A program made the translations under genes and the position numbers. Positions 14,665-22,869 of a DNA stretch of 64,000 nucleotides are shown piece after piece. The notes below the pieces were generated by a model. That model saw only the letters and a program-made list of their open reading frames with translations. It had not been told where the DNA came from and searched no databases. Numbering within the stretch: the first letter of the stretch is position 1; each line of letters opens with the position of its first letter. Origin of the DNA: Ramlibacter sp. Its GTDB lineage: Bacteria; Pseudomonadota; Gammaproteobacteria; Burkholderiales; Burkholderiaceae_C. The DNA lies in contig JAHBZM010000001.1 in the NCBI GenBank assembly GCA_019635435.1, positions 2,790,001-2,854,000 on the forward strand. The letters are read 5' to 3'.

Positions 14665-17600
14665 CGGGGACCGCTTCAACCCCGTGAGGCGGCAGGTCAT
14701 GGCCCGGCAACTCGCGGGCCTCGGCCTTGTTGGCCCCGGGCACGGTGCCACGCGCGAACAGCAGGTACATGGTGGGCACCACAAACACCGTGAGCGCCGT
14801 GCCCAGCGACATGCCGCCCACGATCACCCAGCCGATCTGGATCCGGCTCTCGGCGCCCGCGCCGTGGGCCAGCGCCAGCGGCAACGCGCCCAGCACCATG
14901 GCGCCGGTGGTCATGAGGATGGGCCGCAGCCGCTGCGAGGCGGCCTTGACCAGCGCGTCCACCACCTCCATGCCCTGCTCGCGCAGCTGGTTGGTGAACT
15001 CGACGATCAGGATGCCGTGCTTGGTGATCAGGCCCACCAGCGTGATCAGGCCGATCTGCGAATAGACATTGAGCGAGCCGCCCGACCACTTGAGCGCGAG
15101 CAGCGCGCCAATCATCGACAGCGGCACCGACAGCATGATCACCAGCGGATCGACAAAGCTCTCGAACTGCGCCGCCAGCACCAGGAAGATGAACAGCAGC
15201 GCCAGCACAAAGGTAATGGCCAGCGCGCCCTGTGAGTTGCGGAACTCGCGCGAAGTGCCGTTGAGCTCGGTGGTGTAGCCGGTCTTGAGCACCTTGCTGG
15301 CCGTCTCGTCCATGAAGGTCAGGGCCTGGCCCAGCGAGTAGTCGGGCGCCAGGTTGGCCGTGATCGAGGCCGAGCGGCGCTGGCCGAAGTGGTTGAGCTC
15401 GCGCGGGCTCACGCTCTCGCGCACCTTCACCAGCGCCGACAGCGGGATCATGGTGTCGCCCCGGCCACGCACGTTGATGCTGTCGATGTCCTCGGGCGTG
15501 GTGCGCCCGCGCGGCTCGGTCTGGACGATCACGTCGTATTGCTCGGCGTCGCGCTTGTAGCGCGTCACGTTGCGTCCGCCCAGCATGGTTTCGAGCGCCT
15601 TGGCCACCACCTCCACGCTCACGCCCAGGTCGGCGGCCTTTTCGCGGTCCACGTCAATGCGCAGCTCGGGCTTGTTCAGGCGCAGGTCCACGTCGGCCGA
15701 GACAATGCCGGGGTTCCTGGCGATCTCGTCCATCATCTGGCGCGTGACGCGGTTCAGGTTCTCGTAGCTGTCCGAGGTCTGGATGACGAAGTTCATCGGC
15801 CGCTCGCGAAAGCCCTGGCCCAGCGAGGGCGGCGTGATGGGAAAGGCGTTGACGCCCGGCAGCGAACTGAATTTGGGGCCCAGCTCGCGCGCCAGCTCCA
15901 GCGTGGTGCGCTTGCGGTTTTCCCAGTCCACGGTCCGGTAGATCACGCTGGCCTGCGACACCGTGGGATTGCCGATGCTGCCAAAGATGCGGTCAAACTC
16001 CTTGTAGGGCTGGCCCATCTTCTCCAGCGCCTGGGCGTAGCGGTTGGTGTACTCGAAGGTCGAGCCATCGGGTGCGTTGACCGTGGCCAGGATGGTGCCG
16101 CGGTCCTCCAGCGGTGACAGCTCCTGCTTCATCGTGGGCCAGACCAGCGTGATGGCCACCGCGCTCGCCAGCATGGTGCCCACCACGATCCAGCGCGCCT
16201 GCAGCAGCCAACCCCGCAAGCCACCGGGGCCTGTGGCGGGGCGCCAGCGCGCCAGCAGCAGCCAGCGCAGCAGCCGGCCATAGCGGTCCGAGATGGCGGT
16301 GAGCCAGCGCTCCATGTGGCTGTCAAACCAGTTGGGGTTGGGGTTGTGCCGCAGCAACTGCGCGCACATCATGGGCGTGAGCGTGAGCGCCACGAAGCCC
16401 GACACCACCACCGCCCCTGCCAGCGCCAGCGCGAACTCGCCAAACAGCCGGCCGGTGCGCCCCGGCGTGAAGGCCAGCGGCGCATACACCGCCACCAGGG
16501 TCAAGGTCATGGTGATCACGGCAAAGCCGATTTCACGCGCGCCCTTGATGGCCGCCGAGAACGGGTCCAGGCCCTCCTCGATGTGGCGGTAGATGTTCTC
16601 GAGCATCACGATGGCGTCGTCCACCACCAGACCGATGGCCAGCACCAGCGCCAGCAGCGTGAGCGTGTTGATCGAGAACCCGGCCAGCGCCATCATGGCA
16701 AAGGTGCCGATCAGGCTCACCGGGATGGTCACGATGGGGATGATGGACGCGCGCACCGTGCGCAGGAACACAAAGATCACCAGCGCCACCAGCACGATGG
16801 CCTCGGCGATGGTCTGGTAGACGTTCTTCACCGAGCGGTCGATGAACAGCGAGTTGTCATTGGCGACGTCGATGCTCACATCGGGCGGCAGGTCGGCCTT
16901 GAGCTTGGGAATCATGTCGCGCACGCCCTGCGACAGCGTCAGCGGGTTGGCCGTGGCCTGGCGGATCACGCCGGCGCCAATGGCCACCTTGCCGTTGAGC
17001 CGGACCTGGCTGCGCTCGTCGGCCGCGGCCTCCTGCACGCGCGCCACATCGCGCACCCGGACCGGGAATCCGTTGACGTTCTTGATGACGATCTCGGCGA
17101 ACTGGGACGGCCGCACCAGATCGGTCTGCGAGGTCACGCTGAACTCACGCTGCTGCGACTCGATGCGCCCGGCCGGCAGCTCGAGGTTGCTGCGGCGGAT
17201 GGCGTCTTCCACGTCCTGCGTGGTCAGGCGGTAGCCCGCGAGCTTGTCGGGGTCGAGCCAGACCCGCATGGCGTACTTGCGCTCGCCGAAGATGCGCACA
17301 TCGGCCACGCCGGTCACGGTCTGAAGGCGCGACTTGACGATGCGGTTGACGAGGTCGTTGATCTGCAGCGGGCTGAGCGTGTCGCTGGTGAAGGCCAGCC
17401 AGATCACGGGAAAGGCGTCGGCCTCGACCTTGGCAATCACTGGCTCGTCAATGGCCTGGGGCAGCTTGTTGCGCACACGCGAGGTGCGGTCGCGCACCTC
17501 GGCGGCGGCGGCATCGGCGTCCTTTTCGAGGCGGAACTTGACGGAAATCTGGCTCTGCTCGGCCCGGCTGATGGAGGTGATGACATCGACCGCATCAATG

Positions 17601-17818
17601 CCGGCAATCGAATCCTCCAGCGGCTTGGTGACCTGCGATTCGATCACCTCGGCCGAGGCGCCGGCGTACTTGACGCTCACGGTGACCACCGGCTCATCGA
17701 TCTTGGGGTATTCGCGCACCGACAGGCGGTTGAAGCTGACGGCGCCCACCAGCACCACCAGCAGGGACAGCACGGTGGCAAACACCGGCCGGCGGATCGA
17801 GATTTCAGCAAGCTGCAT
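14657..17818 (-). CDS. RND-family efflux permease (inner-membrane pump)
   Basis: 1053-residue AcrB/MexB-type proton-driven transporter. It begins with the standard MQLAEISIRRPVFATVLSL first helix and has two halves, each with a large periplasmic loop and six helices. The proton-relay pair is in TM4 (ALVLAIGLVVDDAIVMLEN). Sequence character (YPKIDEPVVTVSVKYAGAS near residue 40) is that of the MdtB/MexK/heavy HAE-1 multidrug branch rather than the CusA metal branch. It lies 18 bp downstream of its adaptor gene on the same strand. No TolC-type outer-membrane gene is nearby, so the pump must use one encoded elsewhere. Substrates are unknown. Confidence 0.95.
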   Translation of the reverse strand: MQLAEISIRRPVFATVLSLLVVLVGAVSFNRLSVREYPKIDEPVVTVSVKYAGASAEVIESQVTKPLEDSIAGIDAVDVITSISRAEQSQISVKFRLEKDADAAAAEVRDRTSRVRNKLPQAIDEPVIAKVEADAFPVIWLAFTSDTLSPLQINDLVNRIVKSRLQTVTGVADVRIFGERKYAMRVWLDPDKLAGYRLTTQDVEDAIRRSNLELPAGRIESQQREFSVTSQTDLVRPSQFAEIVIKNVNGFPVRVRDVARVQEAAADERSQVRLNGKVAIGAGVIRQATANPLTLSQGVRDMIPKLKADLPPDVSIDVANDNSLFIDRSVKNVYQTIAEAIVLVALVIFVFLRTVRASIIPIVTIPVSLIGTFAMMALAGFSINTLTLLALVLAIGLVVDDAIVMLENIYRHIEEGLDPFSAAIKGAREIGFAVITMTLTLVAVYAPLAFTPGRTGRLFGEFALALAGAVVVSGFVALTLTPMMCAQLLRHNPNPNWFDSHMERWLTAISDRYGRLLRWLLLARWRPATGPGGLRGWLLQARWIVVGTMLASAVAITLVWPTMKQELSPLEDRGTILATVNAPDGSTFEYTNRYAQALEKMGQPYKEFDRIFGSIGNPTVSQASVIYRTVDWENRKRTTLELARELGPKFSSLPGVNAFPITPPSLGQGFRERPMNFVIQTSDSYENLNRVTRQMMDEIARNPGIVSADVDLRLNKPELRIDVDREKAADLGVSVEVVAKALETMLGGRNVTRYKRDAEQYDVIVQTEPRGRTTPEDIDSINVRGRGDTMIPLSALVKVRESVSPRELNHFGQRRSASITANLAPDYSLGQALTFMDETASKVLKTGYTTELNGTSREFRNSQGALAITFVLALLFIFLVLAAQFESFVDPLVIMLSVPLSMIGALLALKWSGGSLNVYSQIGLITLVGLITKHGILIVEFTNQLREQGMEVVDALVKAASQRLRPILMTTGAMVLGALPLALAHGAGAESRIQIGWVIVGGMSLGTALTVFVVPTMYLLFARGTVPGANKAEARELPGHDLPPHGVEAVPVK

Positions 17819-17836
17819 GGCGAGGCTCCTGGTCGT

Positions 17837-19198
17837 TCAGGAAGCGGCCTTGCGCGCGGCGCCAGCGCCCGCTGGCGCGCCCGCCCCGCCCGAAAGCCCG
17901 GCCAGACAGGGATTGGGACCCTGCAGCCGCGGCGGTGCAGCGGCCCCCCCCTTGGCGACCGGCGCGGCGGCGCTGGCCGAGGCGACTGGTGGTGCACCGG
18001 CACCTGGTGGTACTGCGGCGGGGGGCGCGACGGTACCTGCCCCCGCTTTGGGGGCGCCGGGGCCCGCACCATTGCCGGGCTTGTTGACTTCAACCACCCG
18101 CACCGCCATGCCGTCTTTCTGCACCCGCTGCTGGCCCGCGGTGACCACCAGGTCGCCGGGCTCCAGACCCTGCACGATTTCCACCCGGCCCGGCTGGCGG
18201 ATGCCCACCTTGACCTCGACCCGCTGGGCCAGCTTGCTGTCGCGGTCGGGCCCATCGACCAGCCGGAACACGAATTGCCGTCCACCCTGCGGCACGATGG
18301 CCTCCTCGGGCACCACCAGCGCGTTCTCGCGTTGGCCGAACACGCTGGTCACGCGGGCAAACATGCCCGGTCGCAGCTGAAGTTGCCGGTTGTCGATGCA
18401 GCCGCGCAGGCCGACCGAGCGGCCGTTGGCGTCGACCAGCGGGTCGATCGCCTGCACCACCGCGCTGAATTTGCGCCCCGGCAGCGCGTCCACTGCGACC
18501 ACCGCCTGCTGGCCACGGCGCGCCTTGGTCTGGTAGCGCTCGGGCAGCCGGAAGTCCACATACAGCGCCTCCATGTCCTCGATGTTGACGATGTCGGCGC
18601 CGTCCTTGAGGTAGTCGCCGATGTTCACGCTGCGGATGCCGGCAATGCCGTCGAACGGCGCGACGATGCGCAGCCGCGCCGCCGTGGCGCGCGACAGCGC
18701 CAGCTTGGCCTGGGCCACTTCGAGGTTGGCCGAGCTTTCGTCCACCGACCGCTGGCTGATGAAGTTCTGGGCCACCAGCTCCTGGTTGCGCTTGTGGTTG
18801 GCCTGCGCGATCGACAGCTCGGCCTGGCTCTGCTGCACCTGGGCCAGCGGCAACTGGTCATCCAGCTGCACCAGCAGCTGGCCCTTGCGGACCCGCTCAC
18901 CGTCGCGGAAATTGATCTGGGTGATGCGTCCGCTGACCTCGGGCCGCAGCACCACGCTCTGGCGCGAGCGCAGGCTGCCCACGGCCTGGGCATCGTCGGT
19001 GAGCTTCATCACTTCGACGCGGGCCACCTCCACGGCCGGGGGTTTGGCGCCCGCCCCGCTGCCGGCCGAGCCCGCAGAGGCTGCCGGCCCCTGGCCCTCA
19101 TGCCCCGCCGCGGGCCGGTGCTGGACCCACCAGGCTGCACCGGAAGCCACGGCAATGCCAACGACGGCAACCGCAAGGTAAATAGGTTTTGACGCCAT
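17837..19198 (-). CDS. RND efflux periplasmic adaptor with Ala/Pro/Gly-rich tail
   Basis: 453-residue membrane-fusion protein. One N-terminal anchor (residues 5-25), then the lipoyl/hairpin region (GRITQINFRDGERVRKGQLL through the alpha-hairpin), the beta-barrel and the membrane-proximal domain ending near VVEVNKPG (about residue 365). It links the RND pump to an outer-membrane channel. The last 85 or so residues are a low-complexity Ala/Pro/Gly/Val tail rarely seen in this family, ending with one Cys in GPNPCLAGLSG. The tail could be a cell-wall-spanning or disordered extension. Upstream, 166 bp without a gene separates it from rnhA and probably holds the operon promoter. Confidence 0.92.
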   Translation of the reverse strand: MASKPIYLAVAVVGIAVASGAAWWVQHRPAAGHEGQGPAASAGSAGSGAGAKPPAVEVARVEVMKLTDDAQAVGSLRSRQSVVLRPEVSGRITQINFRDGERVRKGQLLVQLDDQLPLAQVQQSQAELSIAQANHKRNQELVAQNFISQRSVDESSANLEVAQAKLALSRATAARLRIVAPFDGIAGIRSVNIGDYLKDGADIVNIEDMEALYVDFRLPERYQTKARRGQQAVVAVDALPGRKFSAVVQAIDPLVDANGRSVGLRGCIDNRQLQLRPGMFARVTSVFGQRENALVVPEEAIVPQGGRQFVFRLVDGPDRDSKLAQRVEVKVGIRQPGRVEIVQGLEPGDLVVTAGQQRVQKDGMAVRVVEVNKPGNGAGPGAPKAGAGTVAPPAAVPPGAGAPPVASASAAAPVAKGGAAAPPRLQGPNPCLAGLSGGAGAPAGAGAARKAAS

Positions 19199-19364
19199 GG
19201 GGGGGCACTGCTAAAGGGGTTCATGGGCAAGGGCGCTGGCGGGCTGGCCAGTGCGCTTTCCAATGTAGCAGGACACCGCTGCAAAACCGCCAAAAACCTC
19301 GCGCCCACCCCCCTGTTCGCGTGGTGCGCACGCTGCATTTACCCGCGCTTTACATTGGCCGGTG

Positions 19365-19820
19365 TCAGGCCCGGCCCAGCGCCTGCTCAACGCCGCGGTT
19401 GGCCAGCGCGTCGGCGCGCTCATTGCCCGGGTCCCCGTTGTGCCCGCGCACCCAACGCCAGTCGATCTGGTGGCCACCGCCTGCCACCAGCGCATCCAGG
19501 CGTTGCCACAGGTCCACGTTCTTAACGGGCTGCTTGGCCGCCGTGCGCCAGCCCTTGGCCTTCCAGCCGGGCAGCCATTCGGTGATGCCCTTGAGCACGT
19601 ACTGACTGTCCACATGCAGCGTCACGGCGCAGGGCCGCTTCAGGGCCGCCAGCGCCTCGATCACCGCGGTGAGCTCCATGCGGTTGTTGGTGGTGCCCAG
19701 CTCGCCGCCAAACAGCTCCTTGACGGTGTCGCCCGAGGTCAGCAGCACACCCCAGCCGCCGGGCCCCGGATTGCCCTTGCAGGCGCCGTCGGTGTAGATA
19801 TCAATGGAGTTCAAGATCAA
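19365..19820 (-). CDS. rnhA: Ribonuclease HI
   Basis: 151-residue enzyme that cuts RNA in RNA-DNA hybrids. The catalytic acidic set is complete: Asp in IYTDGACKGNPGPGGWG, Glu in NNRMELTAVIEAL, Asp in LHVDSQYV and Asp in NERADALAN; the substrate-handle basic region (LPGWKAKGWRT) is also present. Length matches E. coli RnhA. The start at 19820 lies inside the 3' end of the upstream methyltransferase gene (20-bp overlap), so the two are translationally linked. Confidence 0.97.
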   Translation of the reverse strand: MILNSIDIYTDGACKGNPGPGGWGVLLTSGDTVKELFGGELGTTNNRMELTAVIEALAALKRPCAVTLHVDSQYVLKGITEWLPGWKAKGWRTAAKQPVKNVDLWQRLDALVAGGGHQIDWRWVRGHNGDPGNERADALANRGVEQALGRA

Positions 19821-20583
19821 ATCCCTCGTCAGTCCTTGCCCGGTGGGCCTTGTTTGCTACAGAAACAGGAGCAGCCGAAAGCGCCTTGGCGTTCTTCCAG
19901 GCAGGCCCCAGCAGCCGCATGCCACGCACGCGCTTGACGGCCACGATGAAATAGGCGGCGCCGAGGATCGGCCACCAGCGCTCGCCCGCACGGTCCATCC
20001 AGGCGTACCGGCCCAGCCACCGGTCGCTGCGCAAGGCGGGCCGGTAGCAGCCGAATTGGGACGACTCCACCTCGAAGCTCAGCAGGCGCAGCCAGTCGCG
20101 CAGACGCCAGTAGCCGATGAAGTCGCCCGCCTCGGGCAGGAACAGCTGGCCAAAGCCCATCCGCCGGTACAGGCGGGCGCGGCGCTGGCGCAGGCCCCAG
20201 AGGCTGGCGGGGTTGAGGCATGAAATGACCACGCGACCCTCGGGCACGAGCACCCGCTCGACCTCGCGCAGCGCCGCATGGGGGTCCGCGCTCAGTTCCA
20301 GAGTGTGGGGCAACACGACGAGGTCCAGGCTGCTTTCGGCAAACGGCAAGGCGGCAAAGTCGGTCATGAATGCCGCAGCCACCCCGCCCTCCTGGACCCC
20401 CAGCCATTTGTGCGGCATGCGGTTGGTGCGCAGGGTGTCCAGGCCGGCCAGCCCAAGCTGCAGCGCGTGGTACCCGAACACATCGGCCACGGCTTGGTCA
20501 AAATGCTGGCGCTCCCATTCGAGCAGATATCTGCCAGGCGGCGTTTCCAGCCACTGATGCAAACCTATAATTTCGGCACTCAT
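19801..20583 (-). CDS. SAM-dependent methyltransferase (class I)
   Basis: 260 residues from the ATG at 20583 (MSAEIIGLHQWLE); an in-frame start at 20616 would add 11 residues and run further into gloB. The Rossmann core is recognisable from PFAESSLDLVVLPHTLELSA and LREVERVLVPEGRVVISCLN, typical of methyltransferase-11 proteins, while the glycine-rich SAM loop is degenerate (FGYHALQLGLAG). In beta- and gamma-proteobacteria this gene is often found beside rnhA and gloB, as here. The start codon overlaps that of the divergent gloB within CATG (20581-20584). Substrate unknown. Confidence 0.85.
   Translation of the reverse strand: MSAEIIGLHQWLETPPGRYLLEWERQHFDQAVADVFGYHALQLGLAGLDTLRTNRMPHKWLGVQEGGVAAAFMTDFAALPFAESSLDLVVLPHTLELSADPHAALREVERVLVPEGRVVISCLNPASLWGLRQRRARLYRRMGFGQLFLPEAGDFIGYWRLRDWLRLLSFEVESSQFGCYRPALRSDRWLGRYAWMDRAGERWWPILGAAYFIVAVKRVRGMRLLGPAWKNAKALSAAPVSVANKAHRARTDEGFDLELH
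19856..19872. repeat. 17-bp dispersed inverted repeat, copy 4
   Basis: GCTAC-AGAAACA-GGAGC, inside the 3' end of the methyltransferase gene; the C-terminal residues it encodes are not conserved family sequence. Confidence 0.5.
20544..20571 (+). promoter_or_regulatory. Promoter candidate for gloB, almost leaderless
   Basis: TTTCCA (20544-20549), 16-bp spacer, then a perfect TATAAT (20566-20571). Transcription would begin about 4 bases before the gloB ATG at 20582, giving a leaderless or near-leaderless mRNA. The promoter lies inside the first codons of the divergent methyltransferase gene. Confidence 0.55.
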
Positions 20584-21370
20584 GAAGTTGATCCCACTGC
20601 CCGCTTTCACCGACAACTACATCTGGATGCTGCACGACGCACATCACGCCGTGGTGGTGGACCCGGGGGACGCGCAGCCGGTGTTCGATGCCCTGCGCAC
20701 GCTGGGACTGCAGTTGTCCGCGATTCTAGTCACGCACCACCACCCTGACCACGTGGGTGGCGTGGACGCCCTGCGCGACGCCACGGGCGCGCGGGTGTTC
20801 GGCCCCGCGCGCGAGCGCATTCCCGAGCCGCTGGTGCGCCTGCAAGGCGGGGATGCCTGCGAGGCGTTGGGCCTTCAATTCCGCGTGATCGACGTGCCGG
20901 GCCACACCGCGGGGCACATCGCCTATTTCCACCAGCCCGCGCCGGGGGACTCCCGGCTGGGCGGGACGCCCTTGCTGTTTTGCGGCGACACCCTGTTTTC
21001 TGGCGGCTGCGGGCGCCTGTTCGAGGGCACGCCAGCGCAAATGCTGGCCTCGCTCGACGCGTTGGCCGGGCTACCCGGTGACACGCGGGTCTGCTGCACT
21101 CATGAGTACACCCTGGCCAACCTGCGGTTCGCACGCGCCGTCGAACCCGACAATGCCGAGCTCGCCGCCTACAGCCGGCGCTGCGAGGCGCTGCGCGAGC
21201 GCGGCGAACCGACCCTGCCGTCCACCTTGTCGCTGGAACTGCAGATCAATCCGTTCTTGCGCAGCCGGGAACCCGGTGTGGTGCGGGCGGCCCGCGGCTT
21301 TGACAAACAGGCCGGCGACGAAACCAGTGTGTTCGCCGCCATCCGCCAATGGAAGAACGAATTCAGATGA
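20582..21370 (+). CDS. gloB: Hydroxyacylglutathione hydrolase (glyoxalase II)
   Basis: 262-residue cytosolic enzyme hydrolysing S-D-lactoylglutathione to D-lactate and glutathione, the second step of methylglyoxal detoxification. The di-metal motif THHHPDHVGG, the bridging-ligand region FCGDTLFSGGCGRLFEG and CTHEYTLANL, plus the C-terminal substrate region NPFLRSREP, are all diagnostic. Length is normal. Its ATG overlaps the start codon of the divergent methyltransferase gene. Its stop overlaps the mltD start (ATGA), so mltD is translationally coupled. Confidence 0.97.
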   Translation: MKLIPLPAFTDNYIWMLHDAHHAVVVDPGDAQPVFDALRTLGLQLSAILVTHHHPDHVGGVDALRDATGARVFGPARERIPEPLVRLQGGDACEALGLQFRVIDVPGHTAGHIAYFHQPAPGDSRLGGTPLLFCGDTLFSGGCGRLFEGTPAQMLASLDALAGLPGDTRVCCTHEYTLANLRFARAVEPDNAELAAYSRRCEALRERGEPTLPSTLSLELQINPFLRSREPGVVRAARGFDKQAGDETSVFAAIRQWKNEFR

Positions 21371-22857
21371 AGCTGCTTCACCTCGCCAGCCTGTCGTGCC
21401 TGATCTGGCTGACCGGCTGCGCCACCGGCCCCAACGCCCCCGCCGAACCGGGCGCCATTGCCGGCCCCCCGATCACCGCGCCCGAACCCTCCCCTCCCCC
21501 CCACGTGGCCATCATTCCGAGTGGCCCCTTGCAGCCCATCACGGCCTCGGAAGCGGCGTCGCGCGGGGTCGCGCGGCTGGCCCCCCCGGCCGACCTGTGG
21601 GAGCGCATCCGGCGCGGCTTTGCCATGCCCAACCTCGACACCGACCTCGTGCGTGCGCAGGAGCAGTGGTACGCGAGCCGGCCCGACTACATCCAGCGCA
21701 TGACCGAGCGCTCGCGCAAGTACCTGTTCCACATCGTCGAGGAGCTCGAGCGGCGCAACATGCCCAGCGAGCTGGCATTGCTCCCGTTCATCGAGAGCGC
21801 CTTCAACCCGCAGGCCATGTCCACCGCCAAGGCCGCCGGCATGTGGCAGTTCATACCCAGCACGGGGCGGTCGTTCGACCTCAAGCAGAACGTGTTCCGC
21901 GACGACCGCCGCGATGTGCTGGCCTCGACCCGCGCGGCGCTGGACTACCTGCAGAAGCTGCATGACATGTTTGGCGACTGGCACCTCGCGCTGGCCGCCT
22001 ACAACTGGGGCGAAGGCAGCGTGGGCCGCGCCATTGCGAAGAACCAGCGCAGCGGCCTGGGGGGCGGCTACACCGATCTCAACATGCCCAACGAGACGCG
22101 CAACTACGTGCCCAAGCTGCAGGCAGTGAAAAACATCGTCGCCAATCCGGACGCGTTCCGCACGGAGCTGCCGCTGATCGAGAACCACCCCTATTTCCAG
22201 TCGGTCGACATTGCGCGCGACATTGACGTGGAACTGGCGGCCCGGCTGGCCGACGTCAAGATCGAGGATTTCAAGGCCCTCAATCCCTCGGCCAACCGCC
22301 CGGTGATCCTCGCAGCGGGCACGCCGCAGATCCTGCTGCCCTGGGACAACGCCACCGTCTTCCGCCGCAATTTCGAGGCCTACACCGAAGGCCAGTACGC
22401 AAGCTGGACCGCCTGGACGGCACCCTCCACGATGAGCGCAGCGGTGGCCGCCAAGAAGGCCGGCATGAGCGAGGCCGACTTCCGCGCCGTGAACCAGATC
22501 CCGCCGCGCATGCTCATCAAGGCCGGCTCCACCGTGCTGGTGCCCCGTTCCGCCAAGGTGCAGAACGACGTGGCCGAGCATATTGCCGACAACGCCCAGC
22601 TGAGCCTCGCCCCTGAAGTCGTCACCCGGCGCACCCTGGTCAAGGCCGGCCGGCATGACACCGTGGCCAGCATCGCCCGGCGCTACCGCCTGAGCCCCGG
22701 CAACGTGGCCAGCTGGAACGACGTCAGCCCCACGGCCGCTTTCAAGGCGGGGGAGAAGGTGGTGGTGTTCCTGCCGGTTCGGGCTGCGAAAGCACGCACA
22801 TCCGTGAAACGGAAATCAGGGGTGTCCAGCGGCAGGCGCAGCAAGCGTCGGCCCTGA
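21367..22857 (+). CDS. mltD: Membrane-bound lytic murein transglycosylase D (lipoprotein)
   Basis: 496-residue peptidoglycan-cleaving enzyme. Residues 1-18 are a lipoprotein signal with lipobox LTGC (Cys18). The SLT domain spans about 110-220, with catalytic Glu in ALLPFIESAFNPQA and the family motifs AAGMWQFIPSTG and AAYNWGEG. C-terminal LysM-type segments bind peptidoglycan, the clearest being TVASIARRYRLSPGNVASWND (interrupted here for length near residue 430). The ATG overlaps the gloB stop. It acts at the outer membrane's inner face. Confidence 0.95.
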   Translation: MKLLHLASLSCLIWLTGCATGPNAPAEPGAIAGPPITAPEPSPPPHVAIIPSGPLQPITASEAASRGVARLAPPADLWERIRRGFAMPNLDTDLVRAQEQWYASRPDYIQRMTERSRKYLFHIVEELERRNMPSELALLPFIESAFNPQAMSTAKAAGMWQFIPSTGRSFDLKQNVFRDDRRDVLASTRAALDYLQKLHDMFGDWHLALAAYNWGEGSVGRAIAKNQRSGLGGGYTDLNMPNETRNYVPKLQAVKNIVANPDAFRTELPLIENHPYFQSVDIARDIDVELAARLADVKIEDFKALNPSANRPVILAAGTPQILLPWDNATVFRRNFEAYTEGQYASWTAWTAPSTMSAAVAAKKAGMSEADFRAVNQIPPRMLIKAGSTVLVPRSAKVQNDVAEHIADNAQLSLAPEVVTRRTLVKAGRHDTVASIARRYRLSPGNVASWNDVSPTAAFKAGEKVVVFLPVRAAKARTSVKRKSGVSSGRRSKRRP

Positions 22858-22869
22858 TCGCGCCAGCCC

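Noticed and set aside
16316..19192. Long open frame on the plus strand opposite the RND pump genes
   Set aside because: Codons are the mirror of a GC-rich gene (His/Arg/Gln-rich product, no domains); the minus-strand genes are certain. Similar long antisense frames at 2178-4466, 7454-9514 and 40411-42312 were rejected for the same reason.
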